A stretch of 64,000 bases of DNA from Promerops cafer (Eukaryota; Chordata; Aves; Passeriformes; Nectariniidae): positions 124,955-188,954 of the forward strand of contig VZSE01004122.1 of the NCBI GenBank assembly GCA_013398275.1. The letters run 5' to 3'. Below, in pieces: positions 34,872 through 48,400 of this stretch. Below the pieces are notes generated by a model. It did no database searches and was not told where the DNA came from. It worked only from the letters and a program-made list of their open reading frames with translations. A program made the position numbers and the translations under genes. The stretch's first letter is position 1. Each line of letters begins with the position of its first letter.

Positions 34872-37639
34872 GAATACATGAACGGACCCCAGAGATATTA
34901 AAAGAAAACAGCTGATAACAAAGATAAGAATTATGAATTAATTCTGAAAGCTTAATAATACACTCGAGTGATGAGAAGGTAATGTAATGCTAACAACATA
35001 AAAATGCTAAAAAACATTAAAAGGGGATTTTTTTAGTTATATTTGAGTTACAGGAAAGAAAATAACTCTGACAATCATTTTCTGTGCTAAATACATTCTG
35101 CTCAAATCAGAATCAGATAATGTTAATTTTGCACTTTATGACATCTGGTCTACTTCATGTGAAAGAACACTTGGGTGAAAAGACAGCATTTGATGACAAA
35201 GTGCTAGTCATTTACCTAATAGCTATTTTTGTTCTATTCTAAATACTTCTGAAAAGCTTCAAAAACAATGGTTGGGTACACATTAAACACATACCAAAGT
35301 TTAAGAAGCTGGAAGAAGGCCAATCTCCACAAGATGGACCTTTCCTTGGGGAAATGGATGAAGGCAATTTGTTCTATGAAAGCCATTTCTGTCTGCTACC
35401 TAATAACAGTTTTGCATTGGTGTGAACATGGTCTTAAATTAAGTGGAGATTTCAATCATTGTCATTATATGATAATAGAAATAATCTTCCTGCCTTATTT
35501 TTCCTTTTTTACATTTCCATTTTGCTTTCTAGCAAAAAATTGCGTTGCAGAGATCTGCTTTTGAAGTAGCCCTCCTATTCATGGGACCAACAAATGGGAT
35601 GGAATGTATTTGTTAGAACCAGGTGTTCATTTTATTGTATTTCTCATAAGAAACCTTACAATCAAATACACAGCTCTGAAGTTGTACTGAGCACTTGTGT
35701 AACCTCTACTGTAGAGCTTCAAATCATAATTCCTATCAGCCTTTTTACTAGTAAACTGTTCTTATATTGACAAGAGCATTCTTTCTTTGTTGAAAAATAA
35801 TGGGTGGCTACAATGATAGCAATATAAAAATTCCAAATACGTATAAATACATTAAAAATGTAGTTTTTCACTCAGGAATGAATAATTGACATGAAATCCA
35901 TGTTCCCCACTTGCTATAATTAGACTACTCACCTGCAAAAATCTGTAACTTGGCACTTGAAATATACCCATGTTGTCAAAGCTTACTTCTCAGTTTCCAC
36001 AAAGTGACTAATCTAGATATTCCTAGGACTAGTAATATTTACTACTTATACAAACTATTTTGGAAACATCAGCCCATCATCTGTAAGAATGGCACTATCA
36101 ACCATATTTTTCAGACAGGGAATATAAAGCATCTAGGTGTTAGGAAAATTAGTTATTAAAAGAACTGTTGCCCTCATGAAAGAAGATGTCAAATAAGGTA
36201 TTCCTTATTTTCAGAGGAAAATTAGAGATGTAAATTATACCATAGGTCAGGCATCTCAATTCTTACCCTATGTATACAGCATATCCTTACAGGACTGTAA
36301 ATCTCAAATGTTCTGTGAAACAGCACATGGCAACGTTAATTTAAGAGACACTTGCTCTTTCTTTCTGTACTGTATTCTGATTCTTCAAAAAGCCAAAACT
36401 AACTGGCATGCACACAAGAAACTCCTCAAGGAAGGATCACGGTCAGTCTGGACTGCATAAGGTTTGGAAGAGCAGGAATGGTTCCTTCTAGAGCTTAACA
36501 AATGGCAGAAGCCAAGAGTTCTTTTTGGCTGGAAAAACTGGGGAGGACCCCACCTTCCAGGCCAACTTTATGAAATTAGAGGAACCAGACAGAAGAGGAA
36601 ATAAATTTCTGCTGCATTTTCTCTGCCCTACCACCACCCATTGTTTATGAAGGGAATAAGAATGACCATTTCTAGAGCACTCCTTTTCTTCCACTCTCTC
36701 ATTAGTTGCTGCTCACACAGCCCGGGGAGCTTAGACAAACTTGAAGGATGAAATTGCCAAAAGAAACACAAGATGATATGTGACTGATGTTGAAAGGGCA
36801 GAATGACTAGATGGGCTGGTAACGTTGTTTTAATAAACAGCCTTTAAAAATGTCCTTGCAGAGAAGACATAGGACCGTGTTGATATGAGTCAGTTGTGTC
36901 TTTGGAGCAAAATAAAGCACAAACAAATTTGGCCTAAATAACACTCATTCTGGCTTTGCATCAATGATCTGATCGCGCCACTGAAACATACCCCACCTAC
37001 TGCTGTGGAAACTGAAGGAACAATGTAAACTACCTGCTTTTTGGCTTTTTGCACCGCTAAAGCAAGAATGATAAGAGAGTTTTTAGAATAATCTATGGTC
37101 TGTGTTCATGATATTTCTGTGGAGGATGATAAAGCAGTACTACTCTGGAGCTGAGCCCTGTGAAGATCACTAAAAAGGCTAGATGTTGGCTCTAGTCCGC
37201 CCTTCATACTTGAGCTGTGCAAATATTTGGAGAACTGTTTTAGCTCACTTTCTCAGGACTTCTCCCACATAAATAGAATCCCTACTTGCACAGAAGCAGC
37301 ATAACAGTCAGGGTTCTGGCACACTGGGTTTGCTAAGAGGAGCAAAGGAACTCAGCTTGCACTCCATATCCCAGAATGAATTACCTGGTCTTGGGCTGTG
37401 TAACTTTAAAGATGCTCGTGGGACCAAGGGGAAGAACAGTAAAATTTACTTCATCAACAGAATGAGATGAGCACCCTCCTGAATATCTAACCAACTGGAT
37501 TTATATTACTCACAAATTTCTCACATTTTCTCGTGAACTCAAGACATAAGTGTATTTCCAATAATGTAAGCATTCTACTGATCTAACTCTGTATGTAATG
37601 CAATAATTGAAGTATTACTGCCCTAAATGAATGGATATG

Positions 37640-37888
37640 GCCTCCTGTTGCACTGGGGAGGTTTAGATCAGATATTAGGAAAATTCATTTTCACAGAAAA
37701 GGGTCAAGCATTGGAAATGACTGCCCAGGGAAATGGTGGAGACGTCATGCCTGGAAGTGTTAAAAAATATGTGGATACAAAACTTGAGGACATGGTTTAA
37801 TGGTAAACATGGTGATGGTGCTGGGTTAGCAGTTGGACTTGAGGAACTTTAAGATCTTTTCCAACCTTATTGATTCTATGATTCTGTG
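37640..37888 (+). mobile_element. CR1 LINE, 3'-end fragment
   Basis: The stretch reads like the 3' end of chicken repeat 1: GGGGAGGTTTAGATCAGATA, then CTGCCCAGGGAAATGGTGGA, then TTTTCCAACCTTATTGATTC and the terminal TGATTCTATGATTCTGTG. CR1 copies are usually 5'-truncated and end in this 8-bp repeat. It is a non-coding relic in the intron between exons 34143 and 39088, on the strand opposite to the gene. It supports an avian origin. Confidence 0.9.
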
Positions 37889-39087
37889 CATACCTAATTA
37901 TTCCTAGAAGAAAATGAATTTAATGAATTACAGTTTTATTCCTGAAGGAATTCCAGGTCTGATATTTACAGACCATTTATAATATTCTGAAATATGAAAA
38001 AACAATGAGAAATCATACATTATCATTTCCTACCATGAAAACATTTGGAAAATCTGAGACAGAAGAGAATTGTGAAGAATGGGTTATTCTCTTGTAATAA
38101 TTAACACTCATGAGTTAACCCTTTAAAATCTCTAGAGTAAGAAGGATTTCTACAACTTTTCTTGGGAAGTTATCCCATAGACTGCCTCAGGGATAGTAAC
38201 CTGAAAGAAGCAGAACAAAGAAAATTCTACAGAAGATTAGATACTGAAACTTGCACTTTGATGAAAAACAAGGGAAGGAAATATAAAGAAACCAATTTAA
38301 TCTCATACTGGAACTGGTAATGCTCAGAAGTTATGACTAAAATGTCTATTTTTCACTGTATTAAAACCCACTAGCTGGTTTGATCTCGAGAGCCTTCATT
38401 TCTGCTTCAGCTCTTGGAAGAAAAAAGTATCTGTGTACATGAATCCATAAACAAATGAAATCCATCCATGCTTGTTTGAGAATGTTTATGGAAAAAGTCA
38501 GGTGAGGGAAAAAAAACTTTATTTATTTATAAAAATCACCAATTTTTTAATGAAATGGTAAAAATTCTACCATGCCACATAAAAGGATTTAATAGACAGC
38601 CCAGCAAACTTGATTAAATTGCCCTTTCCAGCTTTCTCTGGTTCTGCAAACACTTTCCTCACATATGGGAGCTGTCTGTGAATTCAGTGGGATGACTAAT
38701 TCAGAAGACCTGTGTATATAAAAATTACTCTATAAAATCACATCACCAATTATCCCAAAGTTAACTGATCACAACAAATATTACAGGTTAGCAAACTTGA
38801 TTACTACAAAGGAATAAGTAAATTTTAAGCTTGTAATCTACACATGGAAACCATCAGATTCATCTTTGATAGGTTGGAATAAGTATATGTAATAATGTCA
38901 GTTACAGTTCTCCATTATTTTGTCCATCAACACATTTAAACATTTTCCATACAGTGCATTTAACAGATTGTCTTCTGCATTGGCAGTTTGTGGCCTTGAT
39001 AATATCTTTCTCACTGAAGACCAACAGAATAAAAACTTCGATCATATGAAACACATATCAGGTAGAAAAAGAGACTGTTTTGCATAC

Positions 39088-39149
39088 CTGTGTTTGGGCA
39101 TTTGGTACCAACTTGTACATATTCTGGAGTTGTCCATTTACTTTTTTAC
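39088..39149 (-). CDS. ABI3BP: ABI3BP small linker exon SKKVNGQLQ
   Basis: This 62-bp exon is phase 1 in and phase 0 out. It encodes SKKVNGQLQNMYKLVPNAQT and then Q. It was found because the exons at 42077 (ends phase 1) and 34143 (starts phase 0) cannot be joined directly. The acceptor follows a pyrimidine-rich run ending AAAACAG, and the donor is CACAG followed by GTATGC. K-V-N-G and the following Q match the segment after the fibronectin type III domain in vertebrate ABI3BP; the second half is divergent. Phase fit plus motif make it convincing despite its size. Confidence 0.8.
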
Positions 39150-42076
39150 CTGTTTTGACAGAAAGATAAATAAAAACACAGAAATAATTTTTTGTTCTGT
39201 CCAAAGCAAAGCAAATCAAGTTTATTCACCATTTTTTGTCAGCTAGGAAAGTTAGGAGGCTTAATTAAAAGCCTATATAAAAACACATCATGGAAAAATT
39301 TTTTTGTCCTGCGTCTCCAGATCCAGTAATATATCTGCAAGGCCTTCTCTTCACATTTTGACAGCAAGGAAATGAAATGTATTCTTGTTTTGTTTTTAGT
39401 TTTGTTTATCTCAGCGTATGAACAAACCCCCAGATTTAAACTCTGAATATTTTTCTCTTAGGTTTTCCTCTTAATTTCTAAGTATTAAAAGTTTCTTGTG
39501 ATGCAACTGTTGAATAAGTCGAGAAACAGTTCTTTTCAGCACCTATTCTATTCTAGCATGATGCTTCAAACTTTCTCTATTTTCCACCTTCACACTTTTC
39601 TGCTGCCTTTACAAAAACAGATGTGCAAACAAGAGTCAAGCTACAAGTTATCATATTTTTTCAAATTCCATCCAAAACAGATGAGAAGTAGTAAAACAAT
39701 TTCAACTCTAAAGAAATATCAATTGAGATACATTTAATTTGGAAAAAAGTCTTTCAAAGTGCTTGATACTTCCAAAGAACAGGACTTACTATTGGCCTAA
39801 ATTCAAGGGAAAACTGATAGAAGGTTCATACTGATTTCATGAGAAAACCATGGTAATATGGGCTGAAACAAGCTACTTTCATCTCTTCTGAAAAAAATCA
39901 GTTAAATAAATGCTGAACTTTTGCCATGCCTTTCATGTGTTCTCAAATCATGAATTAAAAGCAGATTCTCCTCCCAACCCCTCCCAACATGTTTAGTATA
40001 TAACAAAAATTTGGCCTGTGGATTAAAAAAATCCAGGAACATGCAAAAGAACTTTAAGTTTCTAGAAATTGATATATTCTTCAGTGGGAAAAAACATTTA
40101 CAGGGAAGGATGTCTGGTTTAGGTTGAGATGCTTGTCCTATATGAGAAGAACTTGAGTTGATACAAAAGAGGAAATTAGCACAGAAAAGAAGTGTCTGTG
40201 TTGACTGATAAACTTCACAGGCATCTGGTTATACATATATTATAAATATACACTCTCTGTTTACAGCCCACATTTTCTGTATCTACCTTCTATACACTAA
40301 AAATACGAAAGGCTTGAATTCGAAAGTGCTGACAATTTTCCAATTGTAAGATTCTTTATCAATAGACTAGGATGTAGACATGCAGGGTAGTCACAAGCTC
40401 CCTGGATATAGCTGCTGCAGAAGCATCCACTGAATACACAATTCTACACTGCAGACAAAAGAAATCTTATGTAAATAGAATATGAAATCTTACAAGAAAT
40501 AATCTTTCAATCGTAGTCAATGGGTGTCCATAAACTAACAAGAATGATTCTCCTGACCTATTAAAAATGTAAAATATCTGTAGGAAACACCATTTAGAAA
40601 TACATTATATAGAAAGAGAAAAGTTGGTGGTGTTTTCATCAGTCTTGAACAAGTAATACACTATAAACATTTTACACACATCGCTCCCTCTTATTCTAAG
40701 TGCTGAAATATATTTCATCACTTGCTCTACAGATGACTTTAAGATGTTTGAAATGTAGAAAAAGAAGGAAAAAAACCCCGTTTGGTAAGATACCTGTAAG
40801 GCTGCAAAGCAGAGTTTTTTTGAATCAGGTATGGGAAAGGCTGCCACAATTATCCTCTTTAAGCTATGGCATTATTCTGGGCTGCTAAAACAACTCTATG
40901 GACACTGGGCAGGAGCTTCAAAGTTACAGCTTTGCACTTTATAGTGAAGGCCAGCAAAGCTCTTTATTAGGTATTATAAAGGTTTGCCCAGTGTAACAAG
41001 CCACCACACTTCTCCCCTCCCTTACCCTCAAGTATATGGAGCTCTGTAACTCCCCTACAATTCAAAACTGAAGTCCAAATTAAATTTCAGCTGGAAATCT
41101 CATAGGAATAAGGCTCTCTAATGAGAAATCCCATTCTTTATATTTTGAGTCTAGCTAAACATACTAACTATAGGAGTTTGAAGCATCTTCTGACTAATAC
41201 CATGTTTCAAAATACCTTTATGCAAGGAAAATAAATCAAATTGGATAATCTCTGTTAAGTCCTCTCTTCTTCTCATTAAGAGGAAAACTCTGCTGATGCC
41301 TATTTCCTCTACAGGTACGAATGATTCTTTCAGCAGTACATGCTTTCACAAGGGTTAGTTTGACATGACTTTTCCTATATTGTCTTGGGACTTCAGAGGA
41401 GAACCTTAAAATATGACTGACAGCCAGCCAGAGGTGTTACACACTGCCTCCATGAAAACAAAAATAAAAGCATACACAACACTGCATGCTTCAGACATGA
41501 TCCATAAAACACTCTGATTGAAAATTAGCTTCAAATTCAACTTCTGAGTGGAGTCATAAAGGGCCCATTGAGGCAGGACAGGCCCTGTCTAGCTTGAAGG
41601 CCAGTTTCAATGTAAATGCAGGTGTAAAAGAATATTCAAACAATTCTTATAATTTCCATCACTCATACTAGTTGGTGGAAGAAATTAAATGGATTAGTTG
41701 GATGATGGTTGATGCATTAGTTCATCACTTGATCATCTTTTTATTCATGGCCTAAGGAAAAAGCTTAGAATCCAGTCAGAATATAAATATTCATACTCAA
41801 CACTTGATGTGTATCTGTACTAAACACCGTTAGAATTCTACCAACCTGCAGCAGATCCTCTATATGCAATGAGAAGAGAATACCTTTCAGAAGACTAGGG
41901 GGCAGTTTTTAAAAACCAAAATATTTCTAGTTTCAGCAATTCCTAAAAGAATTTTTAGGAGCATAATGGATGGCATTTAAACAATAAAATCTTGATCAGT
42001 AGCTTACTCTAAGTAATGGAGGAAAAAATACTGTCGAAATCAGCAGCTATTTGATTAACTATTGCCAAATACTTAC
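39150..42076. other. Intron between exons 42077 and 39088
   Basis: 2.9 kb of AT-rich sequence in which I recognise no exon, transposon or RNA gene. Confidence 0.65.
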
Positions 42077-42258
42077 TAGAGAGAACTGTCTTATGATTCA
42101 GAGTCTTGCTCCAAATACTATCCTCTGCATTGTCTTTAACTCCAAATTCATAAGGTGTGTTTGGCTTCAGATTGTCAATCACTGTCTCTGTAGCTGGGCA
42201 GAGCTGGAAAACCCATTTCTTGTCTTTACCTTTTTCTCTGTAGCGAACTGTATAGAAC
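42077..42258 (-). CDS. ABI3BP: ABI3BP fibronectin type III domain, second half
   Basis: This 182-bp exon is phase 2 in and phase 1 out. It reads FYTVRYREKGKDKKWVFQLC, then PATETVIDNLKPNTPYEF, then GVKDNAEDSIWSKTLNHKT. The L-KPNTPYEFGVK motif is the signature F and G strand region of fibronectin type III domains. The donor is GTAAGT, a strong consensus, and the acceptor is a GAGCAG. Together with the exon at 51411 it makes one complete domain of roughly 90 residues. Confidence 0.95.
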
Positions 42259-42426
42259 CTGCTCGAGGAAAAAAAAAAAGCAGATCAACGCAAAGGAATT
42301 CACTATAACAATTTTTGTGAGGAAACAATAATAACAACAACAACAAGAATAATAATGTTGTTCTATTGTTCTTGTTCTTTCTGGTTCTTTATGGTCACTA
42401 AATAACAGAAAAGCCAGATTTATTCC

Positions 42427-42456
42427 ACATATATATATATATATATTTATATATAC
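42427..42456. repeat. (TA)n microsatellite
   Basis: An ATATAT run broken by one TTTATA, in the intron between exons 42077 and 51411. A smaller AT-rich run of the same kind lies at 20398-20422. Confidence 0.9.
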
Positions 42457-45400
42457 ACCCCATCATACAGACCCTGAAATTAGGAGTATTGTACGAAGAG
42501 CAAAAGGACAGTCTCCTGATTCACAAACACCCATTGTATGTGAGGTTCTAACCACAAAGTGTAAGCTCACTGTCCAAGCAGTTCCTGTGATTCCGACACA
42601 TGCCAGAACCAGTCAATTGAATCATGAGTCTGCTAGTCAAGAAGCCTCTACTGATTTCTCATAATCTTCTATTTCCTTCCAGTGAAAGGTGTTCCCGTCA
42701 AAATTAGTCCAAAAATATTCTCCAGGGAAGACCAGTAATATCTGTTGTTTGTATAATACATTCCTCATTCAGACATCCCATTGTGTACTGCCCCCACTTC
42801 AAACAAAAAAATAAACCAAGACATTACTTTCAGCAGTTTAAATCAGTAACGTGATGAATACTAACAGATTATGAAACTAGGAAACATTTCTACAGAAATT
42901 GCCCAATTCTGTCAAGGAGCACCACCCTGAAAAAGCATGACTGCAATGTTAACCAATCAAAAAAAGGTAGTGGAAATGGTGAGAGCTTCAGCACAAGAAC
43001 TCCCCTGCTGACTATAGTCTCATTTTCAATATATGTGCTCAGTCACTATCAGAATGAAGTGGAGGTTCCTTTTTTTGGAAAAGCAAATCTCAGAGAGATT
43101 TGGCAACTTTTTAATCCAAGTATTACTGAAAATTGTTACACATAACATAAATAATTCATATCCATCATCCGTATCTATCTCACATTTACATCATCTGAAA
43201 AGGGACAAATTCAGTCCAACTGTATTTTGCCACACATAAATGGAACAACTTAGAGCTTGCAAATCAGGGTTGTGAGATTTATTACAGGCATTATATAGAC
43301 AATTATATAGACATGAAGAGAACTTAAAAAATCCCAAACCAACCAAAAAAAGGGTTCTTAAACAAATAAAAATGTTTCAAAAGTCCAGAGTAAAATTACT
43401 TAGTGGACCAAACCTAATACAGTGAATTCATAAAGCTGCTTCTGCTGAAGTTACAGAAGGGCACTTGCAGAGTACAGTTCACATGAAACATAACTGCTGA
43501 GTAGACAGAAATTCCTACTTCACTATTAAAACACAACCTAAGACAAGGCAAGTGTCACTCATGGAAAATATTTCCATACACAATGGTTCACTTTGTTTAC
43601 ATATTTTATCTCATAATTGTCAAATTTGTTTTCTTGGCACCAAAAATATAGATTCTCCTCGTTTAGTTGCTACAATTCAGCTCATTCAGGTGCTTCACCA
43701 GGTTACAAGATCAATATTTATGTTGGCTCACATAACTTCATTAACTGTACTACTTTGTGTTCAAAACAAGATATAGTCTAACTTAAAACTTGAAAAGGAC
43801 AGGAAAAGAAACAGTAAAGAAAAAAAAAGACAAGCAGTGAATATCCTCTCTCGGTTCCAGGACTACCAAGTAATTATCTGCCTCCTTATTTCTGTAAGCT
43901 ATGATCTAATCAAATGTCAAATAATAGACCTAATTATCACTTAAACTGACAAAGAACATTTTAAACAATCACTTACTGGCAACATTAAAAGAAGCAAAAT
44001 TTCTTCTCCTTTATCCTCTTAATCCATTTGTATGTAGTCACACAGACATTAACCAACAGGAAAAGCTTATTTCAACTCCCTGTCACTGTCTTGCAAAAGA
44101 TGTAACTTTATTAAACAAATTCAATCTTCAACACAAATGCCTCTTACTGGACCCCATAGAGTCTTTTGGTAAGGGATTTGGAATAAGTATAGACAGACAT
44201 CAAATGTGAATTCAAGTGGAAATAGTTTCCTTCTTACTTTGCCTGAAAGAGCAATTTGCATTTGTTTTCATCTTCCTCCTTACCTTTTCCTACCTATTTT
44301 AATCCAGTGGGATAGAAATAAAGTGTTTGCATGTGATGGAAAAAAGAGTATACTGATTCAGTTCAGTTATTGAACAATCTAAAAGAACAGCTGCATCAGA
44401 AACGAGGAGAAAAAAACACACTAAAAATTCATTGATAACAAATAGGCTTTTAAGTGGCTGTCCTCACTTGCTTCTAGTGGACAAAATGTTCTACTTTTTA
44501 ATGCTGTCTCCACACCTGGAAATTCCCTCACTCTAACATGAATTAAAATACCAAGAACACTTGCACAACAAGAAAAAAGCCCCATCTTTCGCTATTATAA
44601 AATCTGAAAAGACAATTTTCATAATTGTGCCAAACTATGCCATTAGAAAGAAACATACAGCCCAGAAGAAATGTGCTCGCAATTCCAAGATTTCCAAGCC
44701 TATAAAAACTTCACCAAGGGTATAATTATTTCAGTGGAAACTTGCCATAGCAAGTACTAAAAACACTGACTCTGATGACAGAATTTCCTCAACCATTTCA
44801 ATAAAAAGCAATAAAAATGAAGTTCCATTTAATAATTTGCAGGTCACAATCATTTGACTATTAAAAATATCTAAATATCTACATGTGCTTTTGGGGAAAT
44901 GCAATCATTTGTTTATAGAGTAAAAATTCAGAAATGCCAAGTTTTTCATCAAAGAACAGCAACTCATTGTTAAACCAGACCAACAAACTGCCAAATAAAA
45001 TGCAATTTCAGTCTCTTCCTGAGAACACTGTACTGATTGGATTTTGTTGTAATTTTAATTTCTCCCTTTTTCAAACCTTTCTTTCATCAAAAATACAATA
45101 TCAAACAGTCAACACATATAATTGAAGACATGAGTAACAGTAAGATCCAGTCACCACTCACATCTATCAATCCCCTTGTGGCAGTGACATACATGCACAG
45201 AATGAGTGCAGCTGGCTGAACTGGAAACATTCAGCAAAACATCTTCATAGATTCCCTCCAGAATGACAGCAGGCAGGCTGAAATAGAGTGCTGTCATAGT
45301 CACATAGAAGGGAAAGCTACACTACAAATTTTCTCAAATAGATGTTTCTCAAATAAAACACTTCCCATTATCTCTGTGAGGTGAGAAAAGGAAAAACTGA

Positions 45401-48400
45401 TTGCTCACCACAGGGCCCTAACAGCTAATATCCAAGTAATACACTGTGGAACACTCCTAGGAATGCTATTCCCACCTGTGAATATTGACTTGATGTTTCA
45501 GTGAGGTGATGGCACACCCAGCTGCACTTGGTGAGAAAGTATTTTAAACTAGATTCTCAGCAGATATAAAGACCTAACAATATTTAACTTAATTTAACAT
45601 TTAGTTTTGATTAATTGATTTTTTAAGTGTTTTGGTGAGGGACATTTTATCAGAACAATGTTTATTGAATACTCTTGTATTTCTATTTACAACAAATATT
45701 AATCAAATTATTGCAGGGGTTACTCTGTTTCTTTGCCAGCTAGCACTCTGTAAAACACTAGAGCTCTTTTGTCAAACTCCACAAAAGTTAGTACCTCCCT
45801 CTCTCCCCCTAACAGGCAATGCTTCACTCATTTGAAGATACCACCAATCAGGCCACCCTAGGAATTGTAGAGAAATTTTACCTCCTCCCTTTTTACTGGA
45901 CAGCGAAAATGCCAACAATTTAAAACAAAAGGTGTCATGAGCAGGTGAGAGGTTTTGTTGCACACAGCATTGATCACTGTAATAATGAGGGGGGGAAAAA
46001 AAAGCAAAATCTGCCACAGCAGAGGAATAAAGAGCCTACATTCATCTAGAGAGCCTCTTTCCCTATGCATTTGTGCAAAATCATCCAGTGATAAGTGTCT
46101 ACATTCTTGAAACTCTGTATCTTTGATGATATTTTTACTTTGCTTGCCTCCACATAAAATGTAAACAAAATGTGATGGCAGAAATAAAATAATTAAGACC
46201 AAGTTCATAATTTAAAGGAAACCACAAGAGCACAACATAACTCATAGGTCAACCACTGTAGTGATTACTGTATCTGCAAGGTCAATGTAAAAGACTCTCA
46301 GCCTGACACAGAAGGTTGTTTCTCTTCTATGTTCAGCTTACATAGTTTGTTTTTTAAAACTCCACAATGCAAGGCAGTGCTCAGTTTAGAGACAGCCTTT
46401 TCATTGCACTAGAAATAAAAATAAGTGACCATTTTAAAGAAACAGTACAGAGGGCTTTTGCTTTTGAGATGAAGCAAATCTTATTCACTGTTAAAAGAAG
46501 TAAAATTCTAGGATGGATAGGTAAGACATTAAGTTTTCATCTATCAGTGTGAACAATACTGTTTTGCCAAGAATTCCTGTGCCATTTTTCCATTTTTTAA
46601 CCAAATCTCTTTTCAGCCAGATTCCCAGAACATGCCTGCACAGTCAAATATTCAGACACAAATAACTAGATACTGGAAATCTTATAAGGCAGATGGTTTT
46701 ATGAGATTTCAAGACTAGGTCAGTTTGTATAAATATAATGGATTTATTTGGAACCAGGTCTCAACAAAAACTCCAAACAATTTAATCATGACTATTTTAG
46801 CCACACATAACAAACACTAAACAAACAATTAAGCCTTGGAGATATAAGAACATTCCAGCTCTGTGATTTCGTGTTGCCAGAGACAAAAGATTATAAAGCT
46901 CATTTCTTTTTTGTTCATAGAAACGCAATCAGAATTTTTAAAACGAGAGTATCAGAATACCAGGTATTTATTCATTTACAATTAGACTTCATTAGAAGTG
47001 CAGCATCCATTTAATGTTAGAAAGTAATAAAAGAAATGGTTTGAACTATGATTTTTCAGACACTGAGTGTTGTGCAGATTGACCCATGAAGTTGATTATA
47101 CTGTTTCCTTTTTTACTGCTAAGTTTACTTTAAAGTAACAGACACTGGCATATATGAAAAATGGAAAGAGTGACACCAGTGATCGTTACCAGTTAAGTTT
47201 GCAAAGCATATTCTAATTTAGTTTTGACTTTTGCATGATCACTAAAAACCACTTTTTTTTAACTTAAAACTTATAGTAGGATGACTGAAATGAAGAGTGA
47301 GAGGCTCTGAAGAGGGAGAGATTGAACAGCAACAAATCATTCCAGTTTAAATGAGCTTTTAGCATGTACCCTCACAGCAGCAACTCAAAAGCATCTGAAA
47401 CTCAAGAAGTGTATTTGCTGCTGTATGTTTTTCCTTTAAGAAGTTCTGCTATGTTTAAAATACATTTTGTATGACACTTGGAACACAAAGTTTGACTTAG
47501 TTGGCAGCTGCATAATGATAGAAATTTGTAAATAGGCACAGGAGGAGAAAGGCACATATCTTTCTGAATTTAGGGTTTTAAAAACCCTACTTCTACGTAC
47601 TATACAACATAAAGACTAAGTATGGACTCTTCTCTGGTTCTCCCTTACTGTTTTTCTTACCTTTTTTTTAAAGCATCAGATAGAAACAAAATAAAACACA
47701 GAATCTGTGCTACTTGCAAGTATGACATTAGGATATTTAAATTACAGACAAACCAATTAAAACAACAGCAATGTGAAATTGTCATAGTATTTAACTTAAA
47801 AAAAGACATACCTTCAGGTTTTAAATTCCTATTTTTGCATGTATCTGAAAGTGTGTTTGTTTTTCTATACAATCCACTCAATAGAATATAATATTTTATA
47901 ATATGCTTTCATCTAACATGGAAAATAACAGGTTTTGTTCCATCCCCTGACTTTTCTTCCGGAAGAACTGAAAGTCAAAGTCGACATTTTTCAACCTCCA
48001 GCTACAGAGATGTTCTAATCAAAGCAAATCCAAAGAAAGAAAAATCTACAGAGCATTCTCTCTTTTTCAGACCCGGAGGGACAGTAAATGAAGCCCCAGT
48101 ACTTTTATTTTGACACATCAGTCTACTAATATTTGAACACATCTAGGCAGAGAGGAAACAAGCCTCTTACTCTTTTAGAAATGATAAAGAGAGGAACTAA
48201 ACATGGCTGTGCAGCAGGATATCATGACTTTGCCATCTTCCCTCATCAACTGTCTGCCCCTGGTGTCAGAAAGCAGAGGCTGCTGAGAAAGGTTCCACCA
48301 ACTGTGATTTCTGGTGTTATGTAGTTTTCATCAGTTATGTAAAACTAATCACTTGAGTTTTTTGATTTAGATATTTTTATTTTAAATTCTTGTGCTAGGG

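Larger units (their letters stand above)
34195..39087. other. Intron between exons 39088 and 34143
   Basis: 4.9 kb, AT-rich, containing the CR1 fragment at 37640-37888 and a poly(A) run at 34855. Two sequences with fair splice sites (35933-35988 and around 37385) were examined and rejected as exons. Confidence 0.65.

Noticed and set aside
35933..35988. Candidate exon with a strong GTGAGT donor and a V-P-S-Y peptide, in the right phase to bridge 42077 and 34143
   Set aside because: It has a poor acceptor with no pyrimidine tract. The exon at 39088 fits the same phases with better splice sites and the conserved K-V-N-G motif.
37385..37445. Open minus-strand stretch ending CCAG before GTAATT, resembling an exon
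   Set aside because: It ends in phase 2, which does not fit exon 34143, and lacks a credible acceptor. No ABI3BP similarity.
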